61,350 bases of DNA from Microcystis wesenbergii FACHB-1317 (GTDB lineage Bacteria; Cyanobacteriota; Cyanobacteriia; Cyanobacteriales; Microcystaceae), in NCBI RefSeq assembly GCF_014696875.1, contig NZ_JACJQV010000184.1, positions 1-61,350 of the forward strand, in the 5' to 3' direction. Positions 35,178 through 43,407 of the stretch are shown one piece after another (the first letter of the stretch is position 1; every line of letters starts with the position of its first letter). A program made the position numbers and the translations under genes. A model generated the notes under the pieces. The model did no database searches and was not told the DNA's origin. It was given only the letters and a program-made list of their open reading frames with translations.

Positions 35178-37088
35178 ATGATTCAGAGTATCTCGTCCTC
35201 TTGGTTGTCTGAGTATTCCTCGGTAGTTGCCGCAGGAATTTGCGCTATTTTAGTCTTTTTTGGTTGGTTATGCCTACACTTTAATCTGATCGGCCCGGCT
35301 TTTATCCTACTAGCGATCGCATATCTGGTGGGAGGATACGAGAGTACCCAAGCAGGATTAACGACTTTATTCGAGGAAAAAGAACTGGATGTGGACCTGT
35401 TAATGATTGTAGCGGCGTTAGGGGCGGCGATTTTGGGACTCTGGGATAGTAATTACTATCTAATCATCGATGGAGCCGTTTTAATCCTGATTTTCGCTAT
35501 TAGTGGTGCTTTAGAACAGATTGCCATGGCGAAAACCGATCGCAATATTCGTTCTCTCATGGCGATGACTCCCGATACTGCTAGATTAATCACGGGAGAC
35601 AGGGAAAAAGAGGTTCCTATCAAGCAATTACGGATCGGTGACACAGTTTTAGTCAAACCGGGTGAATTAATCCCCATTGACGGCATTATTATGGAGGGAA
35701 ACAGTCCCATTAATCAAGCGCCAATTACGGGAGAATCCCTTCCCGTGGATAAAACCATCGGTGAAGAAGTCTTTGCGGGAACTCTCAACGGTGCGGGAGT
35801 GCTACGTTTAAAGGTGGAAACTCCCCCCGAAAGTCGCTTAATTGAGAGGGTGATTCGTTTGGTAGAAAAAGCGCAAAATGAATCCCCTCCCTCCCAAGAG
35901 TTTATCGAAGGTTTCGAGCGGGGTTATGCGAAAATTATCGTGATTTTGGGCTTAATTTTCGGGATTTTACCGCCTTTTTTCTGGGGTTGGACCTGGGAAA
36001 CCACTATCTATCGGGCCTTAATTTTTCTCGTGGTGGCTTCTCCCTGTGCTTTAATGGCCTCGATTATGCCAGCTTTGTTATCGGGTATCGCTAACGGGGC
36101 AAAACAGGGGATTTTATTCAAAAATGGCGCAAGATTGGAGATGATCGGCCGCATACGAGCGATCGCTTTTGATAAAACCGGCACTCTCACCCTTGGTAAG
36201 TTGCAAGTGGTGGAAATTATCCCTATCCATGCAGTCAGTGAAAATGAGGTGTTAGCGGTGGCTGCATCCCTAGAATCCTGTTCCGAACATCCCATCGGAT
36301 CCGCTATTACCGCCACAGCCAGGGAACGTGGTATAAATTTCTTCAGTGCTAATCAGGTGCAAGCGGTATCGGGACGGGGTATCACGGGAAAAATTGCCGA
36401 TAAGTCGGTATCTGTGGGCAATTTTGCCTATATTCGTGACCATATTGCTGATCTTGACCAGAATATCCTAGCTATCCGCGAACGTTTACAAAAAGAAGGC
36501 AGAACCCTGGTCTGGGTAGTACAAGAGAATCAGATAATCGGGGCGATCGCTGTGGCCGATACCCTTCGGGAATCGGCAGTTAATCTGGTGAAGCAGCTAA
36601 AAAAGATCGGTATCGAACATATCGTTTTAATTACGGGTGATAATCAACAAAGTGCCGATAAAGTCGCTGAAAAACTCGGTATTGAGGAAGTTTACGCTGA
36701 TTTACTGCCCGAAGATAAGTTAAGCGTTATCCAAAATCTGCAAAAAAAATATCACACTGTCGCTATGGTGGGGGATGGCATTAATGACGCGCCCGCTTTA
36801 GCTATGGCTAATGTGGGGATTGCCATGGGAAAAGCTGGTAGTGATGTCGCTTTGGAAACGGCCGATATTATCCTTATGTCCGATAATTTAGCCAAAATTC
36901 CCAGCGCGATTAACCTTGGTCGTCGTGCCAATCGCATCGTTAAACAGAATATCACCTTCGCCCTCGCGTTTATCGGCATATTGCTAATAGCCAATTTTGC
37001 CGGTGATATAACTTTACCTCTGGGTGTTATCGGTCATGAAGGATCGACGGTATTAGTGACTCTAAGCGGTTTAAGATTGTTCAAATAG
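35178..37088 (+). CDS. P1B-4-type metal-transporting ATPase (CoaT-like)
   Basis: 636 aa. P-type ATPase motifs: TGES in the actuator domain, DKTGTLT with phosphorylated Asp332, SEHPIGS, and the GDGINDAPAL hinge. The metal-site motif of helix 4 is Ser-Pro-Cys (288-290), and the last helix carries HEGST (620-624). This pair defines the P1B-4 subgroup, whose studied members export cobalt, zinc or iron; Synechocystis CoaT is a cobalt pump. There is no N-terminal heavy-metal-binding domain, also normal for P1B-4. No CoaR-like regulator is adjacent. hisS follows after 20 bp. Confidence 0.9.
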   Translation: MIQSISSSWLSEYSSVVAAGICAILVFFGWLCLHFNLIGPAFILLAIAYLVGGYESTQAGLTTLFEEKELDVDLLMIVAALGAAILGLWDSNYYLIIDGAVLILIFAISGALEQIAMAKTDRNIRSLMAMTPDTARLITGDREKEVPIKQLRIGDTVLVKPGELIPIDGIIMEGNSPINQAPITGESLPVDKTIGEEVFAGTLNGAGVLRLKVETPPESRLIERVIRLVEKAQNESPPSQEFIEGFERGYAKIIVILGLIFGILPPFFWGWTWETTIYRALIFLVVASPCALMASIMPALLSGIANGAKQGILFKNGARLEMIGRIRAIAFDKTGTLTLGKLQVVEIIPIHAVSENEVLAVAASLESCSEHPIGSAITATARERGINFFSANQVQAVSGRGITGKIADKSVSVGNFAYIRDHIADLDQNILAIRERLQKEGRTLVWVVQENQIIGAIAVADTLRESAVNLVKQLKKIGIEHIVLITGDNQQSADKVAEKLGIEEVYADLLPEDKLSVIQNLQKKYHTVAMVGDGINDAPALAMANVGIAMGKAGSDVALETADIILMSDNLAKIPSAINLGRRANRIVKQNITFALAFIGILLIANFAGDITLPLGVIGHEGSTVLVTLSGLRLFK

Positions 37089-37108
37089 GGATAAAAATAC
37101 AGAGAACT

Positions 37109-38389
37109 ATGGGCGAAATCCAGGCAATCCGAGGCACAAAAGATATTTTACCGGCGGAGGTCGGTTACTGGCAGTGGTTAGAGGAAACTGCCAGCAGAAT
37201 TTTAGGGACTGCGCTGTATCAAGAGATACGAACTCCCATTTTTGAACAGACACAACTTTTTGAACGGGGTATCGGGGAAGCGACGGACGTGGTAGGTAAA
37301 GAAATGTACACTTTCCTTGATCGCGGTCAACGTTCCCTGACTTTGCGACCAGAGGGAACGGCTGGGGTCGTTCGCGCCTATATTGAACACAAATTACAGG
37401 CCGCCGGAGGAGTACAAAGACTCTGGTATAAGGGGCCGATGTTTCGTTATGAACGTCCGCAAGCGGGTAGGCAGCGACAGTTTCATCAAATTGGGGTCGA
37501 ATTGTTGGGAAGTGATGACCCTAGGGCGGATGTGGAAGTAATTACCCTTGCCAGCGAGATATTAAAAGCTGTGGGGCTAGAAAACCTAAAATTAGATATT
37601 AATTCCCTGGGAAATGCCCAAGATAGGCAAAATTATCGTCAGGCCCTGCTAGATTATTTGACTCCCTACAAAGCTGATTTAGACGCGGATTCTCAACAGA
37701 GATTAGAAAAAAATCCCCTGCGAATTTTGGATAGTAAGGACGAGAAAACCAAAATTATCTGTGAGAATGCACCCAGTATTCTTGAACATATCGGCAGTGA
37801 TTCTCAAAAGCATTTTGAACGGGTGCAATCTTTACTAACCGATTTGGGAGTTATCTATAATCTTAATCCCTGTTTAGTGCGAGGATTGGACTATTACACC
37901 CATACGGCCTTTGAAATTCAGTCCGATGATTTAGGCGCTCAAGCTACGGTTTGCGGTGGGGGTCGTTATGATGGTTTAATAGCTCAATTAGGTGGTCCAG
38001 ACACACCAGCAGTGGGTTGGGCGATCGGTTTAGAACGTCTGATTATATTATTACAACAAAAGCAATCTTTATCTTTTTTGGTTCCCGATTTTTATCTCGT
38101 CTCCAAAGGAGAAAAAGCTGAGGCACGCAGTGCGGTGTTAGCGCAGCAATTACGCGGATTGGGGTTTAGCGTCGAGTTAGACTTAAGCGGCAGCGCTTTC
38201 GGAAAACAATTTAAACGGGCCGATCGAGCTAAGGCCGTGGGCTGTATAATTTTGGGGGATGCTGAGGCTGAAAATGGCACGGTACAACTGAAATGGATGG
38301 CCACCCAAGAACAAATTAGTCTAACCCAAGCGGATTTATTGACACAAGCAAGGGAATTAAAAGCGCAAATCTCTCGGCACAAATCCTAA
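37109..38389 (+). CDS. hisS: Histidyl-tRNA synthetase
   Basis: 426 aa, class II aaRS of normal length. Motif 1 region IRTPIFEQTQLFERG, motif 2 LRPEGTAGVVRA and YKGPMFRYERPQAGRQRQFHQ, and the histidine-specific LVRGLDYYTHTAFEI and CGGGRYDGL are all visible. Motif 3 is GWAIGLERL. A C-terminal anticodon-binding domain occupies about 325-420. It charges tRNA-His. The 20-bp gap from the metal ATPase suggests readthrough from that gene's promoter. Confidence 0.96.
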   Translation: MGEIQAIRGTKDILPAEVGYWQWLEETASRILGTALYQEIRTPIFEQTQLFERGIGEATDVVGKEMYTFLDRGQRSLTLRPEGTAGVVRAYIEHKLQAAGGVQRLWYKGPMFRYERPQAGRQRQFHQIGVELLGSDDPRADVEVITLASEILKAVGLENLKLDINSLGNAQDRQNYRQALLDYLTPYKADLDADSQQRLEKNPLRILDSKDEKTKIICENAPSILEHIGSDSQKHFERVQSLLTDLGVIYNLNPCLVRGLDYYTHTAFEIQSDDLGAQATVCGGGRYDGLIAQLGGPDTPAVGWAIGLERLIILLQQKQSLSFLVPDFYLVSKGEKAEARSAVLAQQLRGLGFSVELDLSGSAFGKQFKRADRAKAVGCIILGDAEAENGTVQLKWMATQEQISLTQADLLTQARELKAQISRHKS

Positions 38390-38430
38390 GTTTTAGCGTC
38401 ATGGCCAAACATTAGGCCTAGGCTAAGATT

Positions 38431-39081
38431 ATGGAATTTATACTGCAAAAACAAGGGGAGAATCACGGAAGCACAATTTCTAATAATTCTCTAGAAATTG
38501 TCTCGGGAAACTATCGTCTCTTGGCCCGTCTGGATTCTCCTTTTGCTCATATTGAAGTGCGTATCGATTACGAATCTCCCGAAAGTAGCGAACGATATAC
38601 CCATTATTATCGATCGGATGCCGGAGGTTGGCTGGAAATTTTTTCCTATCGAGATTTAGGAATAGGTAGCTGGAAAATTCGCTGTTATGGGGATATTCTG
38701 GCAGAATTGGGGGGGCAAGGTTGGCAAGAAATGTTAACTTTAATTGTTACTCCTGTTAAGAGCAATTATCTGGCTCAATTAGAACAGTTAATTAAAACCG
38801 AAATTGAACCTTTATTAGCACTAGAATACTCTCCAGAGATGGTAAAATTAGAATTGGCTGATTTAACCAATAATTCTGCCTTTGTTTTTGATTTATGCCT
38901 ACCAGAGGAAACAATGACTGCTGGGGAAGGGGTAACTCTAGAACTGCCGGAACCTGCTAATATGAAAAAGAGCCTTCAAAGTTTATCTAATCGCAATTCT
39001 ACACCCCTACCCCCGAAAATATCCGGTTCTAATTCTCGCCGAAAATCACCGCAACTGCCCCCAATTCCTAAAAATAAATAG
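38431..39081 (+). CDS. Hypothetical 216-aa protein, unknown
   Basis: 216 aa, acidic with a basic Pro/Ser-rich tail (STPLPPKISGSNSRRKSP, then QLPPIPKNK). The first ~110 residues look beta-rich, as in an Ig- or C2-like sandwich (NYRLLARLDSPFAHIEVRID, GGWLEIFSYRDLGIGSWKIR). A helical middle is followed by another beta segment (AFVFDLCLPEETMTAGEGVT). I do not recognise the family. It starts 41 bp after hisS and may be cotranscribed. Confidence 0.7.
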   Translation: MEFILQKQGENHGSTISNNSLEIVSGNYRLLARLDSPFAHIEVRIDYESPESSERYTHYYRSDAGGWLEIFSYRDLGIGSWKIRCYGDILAELGGQGWQEMLTLIVTPVKSNYLAQLEQLIKTEIEPLLALEYSPEMVKLELADLTNNSAFVFDLCLPEETMTAGEGVTLELPEPANMKKSLQSLSNRNSTPLPPKISGSNSRRKSPQLPPIPKNK

Positions 39082-39125
39082 GGTTTGCTGAATAAATGTG
39101 AAATATAGACGAGGTAAGGGTTTTA

Positions 39126-39231
39126 TACCGCACAGAAAACGGGTTTCTCCGAGAAACCCGTTTTCTACCTACTCATGCACTCATGCAAAAAGGGGGAATA
39201 CATAATCAGTTTTTAATAACTGGATTTAGTA
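39126..39231 (+). mobile_element. Family B MITE, copy with degraded left end
   Basis: It contains the AGAAAACGGGTTTCTC hairpin, the ACTCATGCACTCATGC repeat, AATCAGTTTTTAATAACTGG and the right terminal repeat GATTTAGTA followed by TAA. The left terminal repeat is lost (TATACCGCACAG only). From 39232 to 39478 there is no clear gene. One frame at about 39262-39404 is open and reads SELKPDFWLNLQIRLDLFDI, then KQKESEQIEKILPS, which could be a fragment of a lost gene. Confidence 0.75.
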
Positions 39232-39478
39232 TAAGAGTGCAATCGCTGCAAAAAAGAAATAGTTTAGCGAGTTAAAACCTGATTTTTGGTTAAATCTTCA
39301 AATCCGATTGGATTTGTTTGACATTAAACAAAAAGAGAGCGAGCAAATTGAAAAAATTCTTCCGTCCCCTACAACAGTAATTACGAGCAAGGGAGGGAGT
39401 TAATCAGACTCTTAAAAACTGATTTGGTATTAGCTAGGGTTTAACCCTTCTTTAATCTAGTGAGGCAGCAACTTAAAC

Positions 39479-41200
39479 CTAAGATTTTTTCAAGAACTTC
39501 TGACGAACTCGCGAGATTAACAGGTCTAATTCTGGTAACTTCAATAACATCGCACCGAGGAGGAATAAACCCACCGCTACGGTCGAGGCTAAACCTAACT
39601 GTAATAATTGTAGGAAAATATTACCAGCACCGAAAACCTTTTCCCATCCCCAACTAGCACCCCAACTAGCAACACCAGAAAGTATTGTAATTACCGTTAA
39701 TCCCAATAAGGATAAACCCCATTCTCCTAGAGGTAAACCCCCTAAACGACGATTTAAAATCACCGTAAAAATGCCCATAGAAAGGATATTAACCCCCACG
39801 GTTGCTAAAACAATCCCCGGAGTACCAAAAGGTTTATACAAGAGGAAATCAAGGACACCATTGAGAAAAATATTCACCATACTCACCTTAAAGGGAGTGT
39901 CACCATCACCCAAAGCATAGAACACTCGTACCAAAACATCGCGGCCGAGATAGAAAAACATCCCGAAACCGTAGGCCATTAATACGGGAACCACCTGTTC
40001 CGAGGCAGCCAGATTAAAGGCACCCCGTTGATAGATAACTCGCACTACCGGGAAAGCGAGGGCGATAAAGATAGCGGTGAAAGGTAACATGGTTAAAGCC
40101 GTCAATAATAAACCCTGACGGATTCTTTGCTTCAATTCTCCCCAATTTTCTGGTTCCGTCAGTCGAGAAAATATCGGCATAAACGGTACGAGAATCATGT
40201 TAGACATGATGCCCAAGGGCGTGAGAACGATAAAACTGGCGTAACGCATGGATGCGGCGGCATTTTCGATAAAAGAAGCGAAAAAGAGGTCAGTATAAAC
40301 GTTAATATGCAACATTCCCGAAGATAAGGTCGCCGGAATCATCACCCGCAACACCTCCGACACCCCCGGAATCCGCCAATCCCAACGAAATGTTAATTTT
40401 CCTAAACCTGCCTTGACTTGCGCGCCCACTTGTGCTAACCATTGCCAGAGCGCCCCGACGAGAGTACCGCCGGCGAGGACAAAACCTCCCAGTTGAATGT
40501 ATTGCGGATTATCAATGCGATCGCCAAGAAACCAGGCCAGCAAACCGACCCCGATAATCACCGCCAAACTGGAAAAAAGCGGACTGAGACTCGGTAGCCA
40601 GTATTGATCCGCCGCGTTGAGAGTACCGAAACCGATGCCAATTAAACCGGCTAAAACCGCCATGGGGGCCATAATTTGCAGTTGTTGAATGGCCATGCTG
40701 CGGGTGGCGGCATCTAAACCGGGAGCGAGAACATCGATAAAAATATTGGCAAAAACGATTAAAAAGACGGTGACAGCTAATAAAATCGCGCTGACTAGGG
40801 TGGTAATAGTCTCGACAATCGGCGCGGACTCGGATTTATCTCTTTTGGCCAAAACACTGACCAAAGCGCTATGAAAGGGGCCGTTAATGCCACCGAGGAG
40901 AATTAACAGAAAACCGGGGATAACGTAGGCAAAAGCGTAGGCGTTCACCACCGGCCCGACACCGTAGGCAGCGGCGATTACCTGTTCGCGGACTAAACCA
41001 AAAACCTTACTGATTAAGGTGGCAACGGCGACAATTCCGGCAATACCGGCTAAGGAACGGGTAGCTTTCTTAGTAATGATGACACCTCGAAAGAAAACAA
41101 CTGCATTGATCGATTCTACCCGTTTCTGTGTTCCCGTAGAAAAGCGCTCTCTAGTTGTCAAATTTAATTTGACTTGAATGTATAACACCCATTTCCCCAC
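39479..41200 (-). CDS. murJ: Lipid II flippase MurJ
   Basis: An integral membrane protein with about 14 hydrophobic segments, MOP/MATE-like, that flips lipid II for peptidoglycan synthesis. The conserved start of the domain is TRSLAGIAGIVAVATLISKV followed by FGLVREQVIAAAYG. Later landmarks include GLIGIGFGTLNAADQYWLPS and the Arg/Asp-containing FFYLGRDVLVRVFYALGDGDTPF. The frame opens with GTG at 41200, but the first ~42 residues look unlike MurJ. Relatives usually start just at TKKATRSL, where this gene has ATC ATT ACT AAG. A rare ATT start near 41077, preceded by GAGGTG, is possible. Confidence 0.92.
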   Translation of the reverse strand: MGKWVLYIQVKLNLTTRERFSTGTQKRVESINAVVFFRGVIITKKATRSLAGIAGIVAVATLISKVFGLVREQVIAAAYGVGPVVNAYAFAYVIPGFLLILLGGINGPFHSALVSVLAKRDKSESAPIVETITTLVSAILLAVTVFLIVFANIFIDVLAPGLDAATRSMAIQQLQIMAPMAVLAGLIGIGFGTLNAADQYWLPSLSPLFSSLAVIIGVGLLAWFLGDRIDNPQYIQLGGFVLAGGTLVGALWQWLAQVGAQVKAGLGKLTFRWDWRIPGVSEVLRVMIPATLSSGMLHINVYTDLFFASFIENAAASMRYASFIVLTPLGIMSNMILVPFMPIFSRLTEPENWGELKQRIRQGLLLTALTMLPFTAIFIALAFPVVRVIYQRGAFNLAASEQVVPVLMAYGFGMFFYLGRDVLVRVFYALGDGDTPFKVSMVNIFLNGVLDFLLYKPFGTPGIVLATVGVNILSMGIFTVILNRRLGGLPLGEWGLSLLGLTVITILSGVASWGASWGWEKVFGAGNIFLQLLQLGLASTVAVGLFLLGAMLLKLPELDLLISRVRQKFLKKS

Positions 41201-41214
41201 ACAGATTTATAGAG

Positions 41215-41297
41215 AGCGTTTCTCATAAAGATGAAGTATAAGCTAATTCGGTATCGACGATCGACTCCCACCTGAGCATTAAGATAACTGTTATCAG
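41215..41297. repeat. Dispersed repeat C, copy upstream of flv3
   Basis: AGCGTTTCTCATAAAGATGA, AGTATAAGCTAATTCGGTAT and GAGCATTAAGATAACTG are, in inverse order and orientation, the parts of the repeat at 9775-9865, and the first part also matches the end of the kinase gene at 26097-26122. It lies about 90 bp before the flv3 start, between murJ and flv3. Confidence 0.65.
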
Positions 41298-41387
41298 TAA
41301 TTATTGAGAAAATAAATCTCCATACTTAATTTCCTCGTGGCACAATAGAGACAAAGTATAAAAAACTTAACAATAAGGAGGGGTTCG

Positions 41388-43112
41388 ATGGTTGCTACAC
41401 CAGTCAAAACAAAACGTCTTACCGTGCAGGTGGCCAATCTCACCGCAGACACCACCGCTATTCGTTCCCTCGATTGGGATCGCGATCGCTTCGATATTGA
41501 ATTCGGATTACAAAACGGGACGACTTATAACTCCTATCTGATTCGTGGGGAAAAAATCGCCCTTGTGGATACCTCTCACGAAAAATTCCGTCAACTATAT
41601 TTTGATAGCCTCAACGGATTAATTAACCCCCAAGAAATTGATTATTTAATTATCAGTCATACCGAACCCGATCACAGTGGGTTAGTCAGAGATATATTGC
41701 AACTTGCCCCCAATATTACCGTGGTTGGGGCGAAAGTAGCAATTCAGTTTTTAGAGAATTTAGTTCATCATCCCTTTCAACGTCAACTGGTCAAAAATGG
41801 CGATCAGTTAGACCTAGGCAACGGTCACATTCTCGAATTTGTTAATGCTCCTAATTTACACTGGCCCGATACTATTTTTACCTACGATCACGGTTCGGGA
41901 ATTTTATTTACCTGTGATGCCTTCGGAATGCACTACTGTTCCGACGATCTTTACGATGAGCAATTAAGTGTTATTGAACCGGATTATCGTTTCTATTATG
42001 AATGTTTAATGGCTCCTAATGCTCGTTCGGTACTAGCGGCGATGAAAAGGATGGAACCCCTGGGTAATATTAATCTCGTGGCTAATGGTCATGGACCGGT
42101 ATTAAAACATAATATTACCGAATTATTGACCCATTATCGTGATTGGAGTCAGGCACAAACTAAGGGAGAAAAAACCGTCGCTGTTTTCTATATTTCCGAC
42201 TATGGTTATAGCGATCGCCTCTGTCAATCGATCGCCAAAGGTATTACTAAAACCGGTGTGGCCGTAGAAACTCTAGACCTGAAATCCGCCGATCCCCAAG
42301 AGGTAAAAGAATTAGCTTCTTCTGCGGTGGGAATCGTCATCGGTACTCCCCCCGTTTCTGGTATTAATGCCCAAGAAATTACAGGTAATCTAGGCACAAT
42401 TCTCGCCTCGGTTAACCCCAAACAATACCTCGGAATGTTTGAATCACAAGGGGGTGATGATGAACCGATTTTACCTCTATTTAATAAGTTTCGTGAAGTT
42501 GGTTTAACCAAAGCTTTCGATCCCATTCGTAGCACAGAAACTCCTAACGAGAGTCTCTATCAACGCTGTGAAGAAGCGGGTACAGACATGGGACAACTAT
42601 TAACCCAAGAGGTAAAAGTTAAACAAAGAAAATCCCTCGATACTGACCTGGATAAAGCCATCGGACGGATTAGCGGTGGTCTATATATTATCACCACCAA
42701 GAAAGGAGACAGAAGCGGAGCAATGGTCGCTTCTTGGGTGACGCAAGCAAGTTTTGATCCGCCCGGTTTTACCGTTGCTGTGGCCAAAGATCGGGCGATC
42801 GAGTCTTTAATGCAAGTGGGGGATCAATTCATTTTAAATATTCTGGAAGAAGGCAATTATCAAACCCTGATGAAACACTTTTTAAAACGTTTCGGACCGG
42901 GGGAAGATCGTTTTGCAGGAGTCAATACTCGCACCGCTAATAATGGTTCGCCGATTTTAGCCGATGCCCTCGCTTATTTAGAATGTGAGGTAGTTAGTCG
43001 TATGGAATGTGCTGACCACTGGATTGTTTACAATAAAGTCACCGATGGTCGCGTTTCTAAACCTGATAGTTTAACGGCTGTTCACCATCGCAAAGTCGGT
43101 AATTATTATTAG
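41388..43112 (+). CDS. flv3: Flavodiiron protein, Flv3 type
   Basis: 574 aa in the three-part cyanobacterial layout. A metallo-beta-lactamase domain (about 30-260) carries diiron ligands His91, Glu93, Asp95 and His96 in SHTEPDHSG. A flavodoxin domain (about 265-405) contains AVFYISDYGYSDRL. A C-terminal flavin reductase domain (about 430-574) contains GRISGGLYIITTKKGDRSGA. It reduces O2 to water with electrons from the photosynthetic chain, without making superoxide. The complete diiron set fits Flv3 (or Flv4) rather than Flv1/Flv2, and the overall sequence reads like Synechocystis Flv3. AAGGAGG precedes the ATG. Confidence 0.88.
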   Translation: MVATPVKTKRLTVQVANLTADTTAIRSLDWDRDRFDIEFGLQNGTTYNSYLIRGEKIALVDTSHEKFRQLYFDSLNGLINPQEIDYLIISHTEPDHSGLVRDILQLAPNITVVGAKVAIQFLENLVHHPFQRQLVKNGDQLDLGNGHILEFVNAPNLHWPDTIFTYDHGSGILFTCDAFGMHYCSDDLYDEQLSVIEPDYRFYYECLMAPNARSVLAAMKRMEPLGNINLVANGHGPVLKHNITELLTHYRDWSQAQTKGEKTVAVFYISDYGYSDRLCQSIAKGITKTGVAVETLDLKSADPQEVKELASSAVGIVIGTPPVSGINAQEITGNLGTILASVNPKQYLGMFESQGGDDEPILPLFNKFREVGLTKAFDPIRSTETPNESLYQRCEEAGTDMGQLLTQEVKVKQRKSLDTDLDKAIGRISGGLYIITTKKGDRSGAMVASWVTQASFDPPGFTVAVAKDRAIESLMQVGDQFILNILEEGNYQTLMKHFLKRFGPGEDRFAGVNTRTANNGSPILADALAYLECEVVSRMECADHWIVYNKVTDGRVSKPDSLTAVHHRKVGNYY

Positions 43113-43199
43113 GATTCTTGCTTGATTTGACTGGTTGAGAAAATACAGATCAAGATGCTTGCTCTCAGCTTTTGAGATGGTTTAACCTCTCAACCAGTT

Positions 43200-43407
43200 A
43201 GGAGCTGCTGAAAAGGTTTGCTGGTGGGGGCAGGGTGTGGCCCCCCCAACCCCCACCCCCCCCCGACCCCTCCGATGTCGGGGGGGCAAGGGGGGGTAGG
43301 AGCAATAGATAATCAGTTTTTAATAACCGGATTTAGTATCACATCTGATCACTGACAACTTACCCACTGATAACTGATCACTGATCACTGATAACTGATC
43401 ACTGTTC
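43200..43407. repeat. G/C-run and heptamer repeats between flv3 and ppk1
   Basis: It contains a long C-run/G-run palindrome (CCCCCCCCGACCCC paired with GGGGGGGCAAGGGG, about 43253-43300), the right end of a family B element (AATCAGTTTTTAATAACCGG then ATTTAGTA, ending about 43338) and GATCACTGATAACT heptamer-like repeats (43346-43405). It lies between the stops of two convergent genes, so the hairpin may act as a terminator. No gene is present. Confidence 0.75.
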
